Program-made: the position numbers and the translations under genes
In this document: one piece after another, positions 20,701 to 32,700 of the stretch
Numbering within the stretch: position 1 is the stretch's first letter
Layout of the letters: every line of letters starts with the position of its first letter
DNA from: Paracyclopina nana
Taxonomy: Eukaryota > Arthropoda > Copepoda > Cyclopoida > Cyclopettidae
Reading direction: 5' to 3'
DNA: 64,000 bases
NCBI GenBank assembly: GCA_019096065.1
Contig: JAGUCH010000003.1
Location: 11,284,001 to 11,348,000 of the forward strand
Notes under the pieces: model-generated
The model's input: the letters and a program-made list of their open reading frames with translations, nothing else
The model's database searches: none
What the model was told of the DNA's origin: nothing

Positions 20701-23700
20701 GTGAAAGGTCTGCTCAAGGCCACCGCCAAATCCCCGAGAACAAGTGACCGACAAGCCTTGAGTCGTATGGTTATGAACATCGCAATTTTGAGGAGGATCT
20801 GGAGGACCTGAAATCATCAAATGGCATCAAAATATCAATTCCTCTGCTCGGGTCTCTTTTCCTTGCAAAAATCCAATTATTGAGAATTATTGGAGTGAGT
20901 ATATGTACAAGCTTGTGGTGCGTAGCAGCACTGACTGCCAAAATTCAATCTCACGCTCCAATTTTATGGCCTCAGAATGAAGACGTCGAAAAGGAGGCTT
21001 TCTTTGGAAAGCAAGCTCTCCAGCTACTTAGGCTAACCACTCCTCTAAATTACATGGTATACTATACAGAAAAGTGGGCAAAAACTGGAGGAAAATCATG
21101 AAGGAGAAAAGGGCTTTTTTTTCGAGGAAACTGCAGCCTTTTTTTCAGCAAGGCCATCAAGGCTACTGACTTTTTCCATGTTCATATTGATTATTGGATT
21201 GGTTGAGTTTACCTGCTGGAATGAGGGTAAATATGCATGGCTTCTGAGTCATGCCCAGCCTGTTTTCGGCCCAGCACTGGACCACGCCAAAGTCTTTCTC
21301 GGACTCTGCCCTGTAGTTGAGTCTGGACACCGAGCCGTTGAAGCTGAATTTGTTGCTGGGAACCTCATTAGCCTCGTAGCTGTTGTTAAATGTCCAACGG
21401 AAGTTGGTGGGCACAGGCAAGCCTCGTACACCACACAGGACCTGAAAAATGGCACACTTGGATTTTGGCACAGTTCAAAACGAAAACTCATTTGAAAGTC
21501 TTTGCAAAGTTCCAGCTCCTCTCCTAATTGAAGGCTCAAGAACCTTTTTGAGGAGGAGCTCAGCCTTTTTTCCGGTTTTGTCATGTAAATTGGGAAAAGT
21601 GAAAGCAGCAGTATTTAGTAGTACATATAGTAGCTGTACTAGTACATGTAAGGCATAGAGGGGGGCCTCAGTTGGGTCCCAAGGGAGGATAATCATCCTT
21701 AATAGTCCCACCAAGAAACCTGGGGGAGTCATTGAGTTGATGGCAATCCTCTGAATAAAAAATGGCCCGTTGACATTGGAGAATGGCAAAAATGCAGCTC
21801 AGCAAGGCCAGAACGACACTCATGAGATGAGTGGCCCAGATTAGAGGTCAAATCTTCACTTTATGGCCCATGCCAGCCCCACTGCTTTCACTATTGCTAA
21901 AAAAGGGCGTCTACTCATGGCTTTTTTTCCAGCCTCAGCTTGTCTGCAACAGATAAGCGTGGGAGACGACATAACGCTTTTCCGGTGCTTTTTGTACTAC
22001 TACAGTAGACATCTAACCCCATTTTGCCTAGAAATAACCTAAAAAACTTGCTGTCTGAAATGAGGAGATGAGATACTGCTGTGCTTTCGAATTTCCTACA
22101 TTTGATCAGATCCCAAGTTTTCCCAGAAATCTGATGACGAACACAGAATTTCCTTTGAGGATCACAGTTTACTTTTTAATTCAACTTCAAATATGCATAT
22201 GATAATGCACGACACAGCTGCATAATGCATGCCTAGGGCTTTTCTTTGTGGTGTATTACTGCTTACTACACAAAAGGAGCCTTTTTGAAGGCCTAGTGTA
22301 ATACTATGACTCGTCTCCTTCACCTTTATTGCCTGAATATCATAGTACTTTTTATTGCCAGCATGCAATATGGCTCGCTTGAAAAAGTGACATGTACAGC
22401 CTGATCCAGAGAATTTGGAACTCTTTGGCATCAACTTTCAGCTTACACCTTCATAACTTTTTGAATCAGCCTTTTTAAAAGCCAATATCTACGAATACAT
22501 ACATGCTGTATGTAGCCTTACGTAAGGTATGACATGTAAGCTTAATTTTTTGTGATGATGAATTTGGATAAATGGCTGCCATTTGAAGCTGGCTGGCTGA
22601 CAATTGTCAGGGAAAGGGAAAAAGGGAGGAAACCAGGCATGATGTCTGAACTTAAGAAGTACTCAAGTTGTAGTAGTACAAAAGAGTCCAGTCAGATGTA
22701 TTTCCCCCCTTTCCCTTCAAATGGTTGAAAAACGTATTGGTTTTCCAACTCAACCATGCGTTGGAAGTTCAAACAGTTTCCCTACCTCAGCATCCCTTTT
22801 TGGTACGACTCCGAGGGTGACTGGCCCATCGTGGACACACTCGGGCTTAACTGAAAAAAGAAGAAAGCAAATTCAAAACTTATGCAATATGCATAGCCCC
22901 AAAATTCCAACTTTGTCCTATTACTGCTACTACGCCCTTTTGTGGCCGTCAATTCTTGTTCCCCTCAAATTCTATGGCATAACAGCTGATGCTACCATCT
23001 TTCTCGTAAGTAGCTCCAATAAGTTTCGACAAGTTTGGAAAAAAGAAAGCAACCCGCCACATTGAATGGGGATAGCTACCCCTTTTTCGTCTGGAAAGTT
23101 TCCATGCAAAGTTTATTCCGAGTAATAATTCAGATTAATAAATGCTTCATCATCGTCATCTTCAAAAGCCAGCATAATTTGACAGACAGATTTCATTTCC
23201 CGAATTCAAAGCTGTTTTTCAGTGCGAATACGCTTGAAAAATGAGCGAAAGTATTTAGCTTGATGGACGCCATATTTTGGTTGACTGGGAAAAAATACGC
23301 AATTGTTACGTAAATGTGCGCAGCATTTTGGCACACATGTGAGTAATGAACGAAGTCAGCACACATACGTGCATATAATGTATACTATATGGTAGCCTAC
23401 ATGAATTTTAATATTTATAGCGCCATTCTTTGTGTGTAAGCATATGTATCCACCATTCGCATTCCGAAGGGACGATCAAATTCCTGCTTTCTTCGGCTAC
23501 AAAAGAAAAGCAGTGCAAGCTTTTCATTCTTGTACTATATACGTTATTCGGAAACATTCCCCAGTGGCCAGGGGAGGATATGATGCTCGTAGTATTGCAT
23601 GCATTTTTCCTTTATCTGCTGTTTACATTTCCAGGGATTTTTTTTTTATTATCATTTTGGTTGCTGAGGAAACACAACTTCAAAGGATCGGTTTCCTGAT

Positions 23701-26700
23701 TCTTTCTAATAGCCACTACTAAAAAACTGCTGATCTTAATTTTCTTTTAGCCTGGTCAAAAGAAGAGGCAGAAATCTTCTTTTCCCCTTTTCACCACTCT
23801 TTTTCTTTGAAGTTGTACGTAGTAGGAGTGTGGCAGGCTCCCAGCAGCAAGAAGACCGTCCATAAATACTGCTACCACTACTAATGAACCCAGTCACGCT
23901 AAATGTAGCAAAAATGTCTGAGCTCCTATACGCTAGCAGAGCACACTGTATTTGTGTTGAGAAAGACCAATGTATCAGTCGATGACATCTAGCAAACAAA
24001 AATATTGCAGCACGCAGCTGGCTGCAATTTATGCCTTTTGTTGAATATACGTAATAAGCGAGTGGAGGGACAAACTTTTTCGTTAGATGGCGCTTTTTGA
24101 GCAAGTTTTTTGGGAAAAACTGTCGCGCGTGAAACTTGTCACGTGATTACGAGCGGCCATTTGATTGGCTGATCAGCGGAGCCAGGCTGGAAAAGTTCAG
24201 TTTCAACAATGAAAAGAATAACAATTTGCATACGTTGCATATGGTTTTATGTCCTGTTCATGTACGCCCCGAACTCCTTAGGAAAATGCACGAAAAACAC
24301 CTTGAGGAGAGGAGAAAAATTGTCTTAAGACAAGCGCACTAGATGATACAAAAAATCAGATCGACTTTAAGCCAACTTGAAAGTAAACAAATCTCATTTT
24401 GACTTTTAAAAGCTCCGCATTTTAGTCATTTTGAGCAAAATCAATCATTGAATTTCCTCTTTTATCAAAGAAACGTTAAGAAGGCTAGTTTGTTTTGAAA
24501 AAAAGCTGAAAAACATGAGACGAAATAGCAAAAATTGCCATTAAAAACGCTGCTCGGCCACCAGCTGAACTCTTAGAGTGGCAGTCAGCAACAGATTCAC
24601 TTTACCTTAAGAAAAGATTTTCCATACCTCAAGGTATTTTTAATACATGAACAAGGCATTAAGGCTTGATAGGGTGCCATTTAATCTTAAGATTAAGCCA
24701 TATTAATCATTTTTTTGGCGTAAGTACTCCAAAAGCCGAACGATTGCCAATTATCATTCAGCTATGTCGCGCAGCCATGCCAAATGTACTAGCTCAAGTA
24801 TCCGTGCTAGATGGCGCTACTAAGCTAGCAACTTTACGCCTTTGACTTATAGTAGGGCTGCGTTTCTGCAAATAAGCGAATGAGATACTACTGCACAAAA
24901 CTTGGATTCTTTGAAGCAGGCCTAATTGAGTTTAGATTGGCAACAACACCATATTGTGGCAAAATTGGGAAAGCAAGAAGAGTTTGAAATGGCCCTGATC
25001 ATCATCGTCATCTCATCACTTATAGATGCCAAGAAAAGAAGAAAGATCAAAGTTTCCCATCAGAAGTTCCTCCAAGGTCAAGTTTGAGTAAATATGAAAG
25101 CATTCTTCCCTGAAAACTTACACATGACTGAGATTGCCACAGGATTGGAAGTGTCCTCCCCCTCCAAGTTGAAGGCTGTGCAAGAGTAGTTGCCACCGTG
25201 GTGCCTTTGAATGCCCTGCAAAACCAGATTCTTGCCCCCGGCCAAAATGCGAACGCCTGACGAGGGATCTTGCTCCACACGAAGGCCCTATATTGAATTT
25301 AGTACAATATGATGCAACAATTTCGATATGAATAGAAACCTACGTTATGGCTCCATTCCACTTTGTAGGCTCGTGGGTTGGCTCGAATTTCGCAGTCCAT
25401 ATACACATCGTTGCCCTCAGAGATGGCATCAGGGTCAATGCTGGTGCCAAGGCTCAGCCTCGCTTTTGGTGGATCTGGAAAAATGTATTGTTGCTACTCG
25501 ATACAGGCTATAAATTGAGTTGTACTTTAGTTGCACCTTTCGAAGTAAATAACACAAAAATGGCAGACAGACAGGCAGCTGCAACGAAAGCAATATCATC
25601 ATTGCGTTGTCTGTATTACGAGGACCATCTTTATCTACTGCTTTTATTTTGGTAGGAAAAGGTTATTTGTTTCTGAACAGCGGACTCTTTTTTCAGGTGA
25701 GTTCAAGCCTTGCTAGACTATACTTTTATGCTGAAGGATGATACAGCTGCATCTGGGACCTGGGACTAGTCCCAAAAGGGACCACGAACTGGTGTTACGT
25801 GACTTTTGAGAGAAAGAACACCCGAATCGACTGCTAGCTTTTTAAACTTTCGCCGTTCAGCAGCAGCAGCAGCTTTTGCAGCATTTCGAGCATTGCACAA
25901 CAATAATCTGACGTTGACATTGACATCCAGCATTAAAGAACAGGTAGTGAAAGCACTATGTAATTTGCATGAAAGGGGCTTTTGCAGCTTTTCAGGCTTT
26001 ACTCCTACAAGGACTTGCTTGCTGCAATAATAAACCAGCATGATGAGGTCATAAACAACAAGAGAGGGAACACGAGGAGCCATGCCATAATAATCATCAT
26101 TTTGTAACTGTGCAATTTTTTCCAAAAAAAAAGAGAGCTTGCCTGCTACATGCCAGCAAAATCACGATGAATGCTACTATAGGAAATTGTTCAGTGACAG
26201 AAAAGATTTTGCATCACTTAAAGAGTGGACGTTCAATTTTGTGGGTCGAAAAAAGCCAGCCCGTGCTCAGCGATTTTCTGCGCTAATAGCTGTTTTAAGT
26301 GTAGTTGAGTGATAATACCTTATTTGTTCCGCCGAGATGCTGCTGCTTCAGGAAAGGTTTGACTATATGAGCCAAGTAATTTTCTTTTGAAGAACTTAAA
26401 ACAAATATGCGACTAAAATGGTGAAAATGAAAGCTTGTGTTAGGAATTGCCCAACGATGATAATTTTTAATTAAATGCTCCTATTTCATTAACGAAATTA
26501 AGTCATTGTTTTATAAAAAAAACAAGCAATTTTTTGGCCCAAATAAGTTGGCTCGTTTCATCAAAATCAGAATTCCGACCCACGCTAATAAAATTTCAGT
26601 CTCCCCGCTGAGATCGCAAAATAGCTTGTCCACTCTTTAAGTGATGCAAAATCTTTTAGTGACAGCAAGACTGAAGGCATAATTTATTGGACTGCACTGT

Positions 26701-29700
26701 TGCAATCACTTCTTGATTTATGGCCCAATTCTGATGGTATGCATTTTTCTCATGCTTGCAATAGTTTTGCATGGGTCATTATCACTTGTTATTTGCCTCG
26801 TAGTATATCTGGTGCATTAGTAAATTACTATCTCGTGGAAAAGTCAAAGTTATTATTAGGACACCATAATAGGTGCTTGCATGGTATCTCTTTGAAAAAA
26901 CGACACCACAGTCCCAATTATCTACAAGGACGAGCTGCTTCTTGGTCTAGCCGGACTGATTATATCCCTACTAAATTGATCACGAAAACGTCTGGTGAAC
27001 ACGATTCTATTAGCTAAATAATGGGAAAAGGAGTACTACTAGCTGCTGTATCCAAAGTAGATATAATAATGATAATAATAGCTTACAGTGGATCGTGAGT
27101 GTGTAGGATGCTTCGATGGCACTGCTTTGTATGTTGGTGTTTTCAGCCCTGCAAATCACGTCCTTTTCGTGGTCGTTTGGTTTGGGATGGAAAGTTATCC
27201 TGGAAAGTGTGTAGGTCTCCATGCCATCCCGAAGAAACTGCAAAATACATTATGATGAAATACGTATATGTAATGCAAATATTTGGCTTGTGTTTCAGTC
27301 ATCATAACGAGCTTGAATTGGTGATCTTTGCAATGGCTTTCGAGCAGCCGCGTTCTCTGGGGGAAAAAGGGCTTTTGCTTAATGGGCTGTGAGGTCGAAA
27401 TGGCCTCTCTAACCTTCTTGAACTTGTACTTAAATGTAATGCGGCTGCTCCTTCTCCACTACTTCATTGGGAATTCATTGAATAGAACTGGTTCTGCAAT
27501 GTGCAGACCAGCATTAATCAGAGCTTTCTCTTTTTTCAAAGACTTTGCAAAAACCACCTTTCTGGCGTTTCGACTACTGCCACACATCCATTATTGTGTA
27601 CTCGAGAAAACTTGCCTCCTCTGTGGCCTTTCCCATGAATTTCCCCCTCTTCCACCAAGTTATTGTGGCGGGAGGCCTTGAGCCCGAGCTGCGACATTCC
27701 AAAATCGCCGGCCTTGAAACGGAAAAAGGCTCCGGAGGAGTGGATATGGTCACTGTCTGGGGCAGCACTGCAACAAACAAATTGGAAGAAGCCTTTAACA
27801 ATAGCAGTATTATAGCATATCTGTGATCCAGCTTGGTTTAACATTATTCAGCCACCCTAATGAAAAGTCAACAATTCTTGCTGTATTCCTGCTCCATGTG
27901 CCCTTATACTTACACCTTGTTATGCTATATCTTATAGCTTTAGGTGCAGCCAGGAACATCTCCAATAAGAGGAGCACATCCAATAATTCGGAAGATTTAG
28001 GCATAATAGCGCTGTATTGGCCCAGTTTTAATGCTCCTGATGGGCAATAAGAGAGGCCTCATTCACAGGAATGTTAACCTGAGAGCTGTCGCAAAAGTAA
28101 GCCAAGCTCGCGTGTTCGTGAACAAGATACTGCTATATTCAGCCAAAAAAGAGTAGCACTACACCATCTAGTTCTGCTTTGGAGTATACACTGTATACTA
28201 TTATATTAGTAATAGCCTTTCTTCTCCTCGATTACTCTCAATGTGAACAGGAGAAATGTACTAGATATGTCTTATTAATAAGGCACATTGTAGTGAAGAC
28301 TTTGCAATTGACGAGCAACAATTTGTCGTCTTCAGTCCAGATTTTTCATGGGCAACTAGCATTTAACTTGTGAAAGAAAAGCCTAACAAATTAGCCACTG
28401 AGGGCTAATTGTGCAGAAATTTTTTTTCAGCACAGGCAAATTAGTATTGAGGCTTTAATTATGAAAGACACCTTTGCTCTCAGCCAATGGCTGGTGATTA
28501 TTGACCCAAACTAATAAAGCAGAAGCTCGGTCATGGCAAAGTGTCAACTTTCTGCAGTGCAGTCATTCATTTCTGGAGAACTTTTTCTTTTCATAGTGCA
28601 CATAAATCTTGTTACAGGTTTCTAGAGGCAGCAGCAGAAGTTAGGCCTCTTTTTATTAGAAAGCCAGCACAGAAACAACTTTAACAATTGCTGTGCTGTG
28701 GTTTGGGCAAAAAAACAACCACACACCCAGGCTTGAAATCTGAGCATGTGTAGGAGGTTCGTATAGACCCCCCGAGGATGACACGCGCGCCCGCGGGTAG
28801 CGATAGAAGAACTTGCTACTGAAACTAGTCGAGATGTTTACTCGAGTGCGTCCGTTTATTAACTGCTGTACAATTCGTTTCACCGGGACGGGGCGCTCGC
28901 AGGCGCCCACAGAACACACCCGTATACCCGTGTTCCTGCTACAACTTCCCCCTACTGAAGGGTTGTCGTGTCCTCACGACGGGGGCCCACGGTCCGTTGT
29001 CTGGGCGTAGCAGGCCGAACCGGGGAGATCGGTGGGGCCGGTGAAACCGCGACTTCCGGGAACGGCTTGAGCGGAGTGGACGTGGCAGAGGGCACCGTAG
29101 GCACTGTAGCTGCCGGTAGCACGGTCATCAGGTAATTATGCATTGACTCGTTTTGCCGGGCCAGCACGTCCACCTGGGCCTGCAGGTTTTTGTAGACCGA
29201 GTCCTGTTCTTGGGAGAGGGCCTCTCGCAGCCGCTGGCGAAATCCACGTCTAGTGCGGGGCGCGGCCTCATCCTCTTCCACGCCCGCGGCGCCGGCTGCG
29301 GCCGTCGCATACTTGGGCGGTGCGTCCTCCTCGTCGTCGTCGTCGTCGTCGTCGGAGCTGCCCAGGTTGGCCAGGCGGAATGCTTGGGTGGTCCCACCCC
29401 CGGGGTGGCGGCGTCCTCGGCGAGAGGGCCGTTCATCATCGCTGTCGCCCCCGGGGAACAGGATCTGATCCTGCCCTAGGTTGGTCACCATCCTCCACGG
29501 CATCTCCACCATCAGGAACGCCGTGTGCCAGATTGCCAACAACATCCACCATCCGAAGCCGCGTCGTCGGTAGAGGATGATCATACGGAGTAGGGCTCCC
29601 AGGATCAACTTCAGGAGGCCCACGGTGATGAGGAACCCAGTGAAGTACGAGTAGTACTTCCCCACCGAACTGAAGAAGGGAATGATCGCACTCCCCACGT

Positions 29701-32700
29701 GGTCCACCATTTGGTCAATGTCCTCCTGGGACCAGAAGGTGGTAGAGCGGCTACCCGTAATCAGGGAGTTGTGGAGGACGTTGCTGGTGATCGTGTTGAC
29801 CACCGCCTCCCGGCTGCTGAAGAGGTGGAGGTACAAAATGTGGTTGGCCCGTTGCTCCGCAGAGAACACGCCACCACCCAATCCGCGGCTAATGTCGTAC
29901 TGATGGCTGCGCGGAGCGGCGTCGGACATCGGATTGAGCTGGGATGGAGCGATGCAAGCGTGGATCTGGGGCGTGGCGCACATCCATTGATTGTGTATGC
30001 GCCACTTGATGGGCGTGATCGAGTCGCACGGGACCACGCTCGGCCGGTCGGTCAAGATAAACGACAGCGGGTCCGCAAACCGGGTCTCGTTGTTGACCAG
30101 CACGGGGATTTCCTGGGTGCAATTGTCGATGGACCGGGTGACCGCCTGTACAGGGTAGCAGGACGTCACGTAGGCCACGGCCCCCGCCCTCGTGACGAGA
30201 TGGCCGGGTCCGTGGCTGTCCAGGGTGGCGTATGACGATGATCCGGAGGCCATGCTCTGCAACTTGGAGTGTAAGATTGCGCGCTCATTTTTGCAAATCA
30301 GTTCTTGTAAGAATTTAAACCGATCCTGAATGTGCAGCGCATGTTGTGAGTGTACAAACGCGAGCTGCGTCTGGATGTTCGCTCCGTCCATGTCCTCTGG
30401 GTGCAGGTACTTGGCTTGCAGGGGCCCTTCCCCGGGCCCCACCAAGAGGATGGCAAAGTCCCTCAGCTGGGTGGTGAACAGCTTCCGCTGACACATGGAT
30501 TGTACTCCTTTGAGGACGAACCCCGCGAACCTTGACTCCTCCTCATGGGCTAGCAGGAGGAGATCGCCAAGATGTCCAGCTCCTCCCATGAGGCTGGTGG
30601 CGTTCCGGTGAGGATAGAGCACGGCAGGCCCTCGATACACTTCACTAAGCTCGTCCTCGCAGCGAGGTGACTTCCGCTTGGGCCACACAATAGTACCTTC
30701 CGCATCGTCTTGCACGATGAGGTCCTGGAAATTCGCCGTCAAGTGGTTGGAGAACACCACCCGCCCGTTGGCCGTATTCAGCTTCCCGTAAATTGGCTCT
30801 ACCAGCGCATGGATGGTGGTGGTCTCGTATGATTTGTAGAACGTGACACCTCCGCTGGTTAAAGTGGTGGTGGTGCACTTGTGGTCCTTATCCAATCCTC
30901 CTTTGGAGAAATAAGAGAGCGAGGTCGGATTATTGAGAGCTACCTCCACCTTCTTGTTCTCCACTATCAGGTAATGCTTCTCCGCGGCCTCCCGACACGC
31001 TTGTGGGGTTACCAAGTAGGGCCGGTTGACATCAGTCATTTGACTGCCATAACTGATGCTATCGTATCCACATCTTGTCACTTGTCGGGACAAATGCACC
31101 CTGCACCGGAAGGCCTTGATCGAGAGGGTCGACGCGGTCTGGAGCACCTGGACTGTGATATTGACGGGGGCCTGATATGCACTCCGAATGTCCTCGCAGA
31201 GCTCTGGCTGACTCAGGTCGATGGCTTCGTGGATGGCATCGGGGTGCGCGCAGTCGTAGGTGGTGAATGACGTGACCTTTGCGTCCGGGGTGTAAAGATC
31301 AGCGACACGGCTCCGGGGTGACGTCCCCGGGACCACGGCCGCCTGGGCCAGTTCACTGAACAGGATCCAGTAGGCATACACAAAGAAGGCCATCAAGTAC
31401 ATAGAGGGCCAAAGAAAGCAGCTTACTGGCGTCATGATTTGTTGATTTGTGGGTTATGAGTTTGTATGGTCGCAAATTAGATTAGCACTGGTACTCAGAA
31501 CTGGAAGAGAGGAATAGTAAATTATTGAGCTGTCATAATTTTGCGGCCAGAATGCGAAAGTTTTGAAGTTTTACTGTTTTTGCTGTTTTTGCGTGCGCGC
31601 GTGTTGCCACCCCCCCAAACTTTTGTATGAGGGCAGCAATATGCGCATTAATCAAATACATTATCAGAATTCGGTGTTGATATGGTAGAATTTTGCCCTT
31701 GTGATGATGATGATGATGTTTGTGATCGCGACGCTTCTGGGATGGTTGATGGTATTGACGGTCTTATTGGTGGTGGCCGCGGTTCTAGCGGTGGCAGCAG
31801 ATACCTCGTTGTTTCAGGCAGAGCTTGTGCGGTTGGTGCTTGTTGCAGGGGCAGCAGTGCATCGTCGCGACTTGCTTGCTTGTCGCCGCTTCTCGTTCTG
31901 GAGCGCGAGGTCTCTGCGAGCTTGTCTTGGCCTCCTAGTATTTGCTGTGAATATTCCTGCAACATTTCTGCTGCCGTTCTTCTTTTCCTCGGTGGTGGCC
32001 GAGGTGTTGGTGATGGCGGCGGCGAGTTGTGGCCGTAATCATCGGGTGAGATTTGGTCCTGCTGCTCACCTTCATTCGGAGGGGTGTCATTATCGTCCTG
32101 TGACATGTGTTCAAACATGGTGCAGTCATATTCTGGAATGGTTGGATCGTCGTTGAATGGCGGAATAGTGTCATCCTTCGCATGTGGGAATCCATATTCG
32201 CGATCCGTTGGTGCTACTGCATATTCGAACGCATGTGTAGTTTCGCTGGGCTGTTCATCGGAGGCTGGGTCGGGGGCGTGCATATGCTCCGCAGATTCAT
32301 CTCCCGGCATGTCGAAGTCCATGTTTTCCGTGGGAGGCGATGTGATGGTCTCGGCTTGTGGATCTGACGGTTCGATGTACCGTTTCAGTCGGTCCACGGA
32401 GACAACCTGCTTCTTGGTTAGCGGCCATGATGGGTCTGGCGAGATTTCGTACGTGAGCTCGTTGATTCTTTTCTCGATGGTCCAAGGGCCGGTCCAGAAA
32501 GTTTGCAACTTTTTGGATATTGACCGCACGATTCTTGGCGTGAACAGCCACACTTTCTGGCCTGGGGAGAAGGCTTGCTTATCCATATGATAGGCCCGTC
32601 TTTGCCGTTCAATGGATGCAGAAATGTTCTTGCGAGCCCACTCATGCGCGAGTTGTATCCGTTCCCGCAGCTGCTTGGCGAAACGGCCAGCTTCGGTTGC

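Noticed and set aside
29699-30235. Plus-strand frame of 178 codons across the envelope gene
   Set aside because: It is the antisense shadow of the 827-codon envelope frame in GC-rich DNA.
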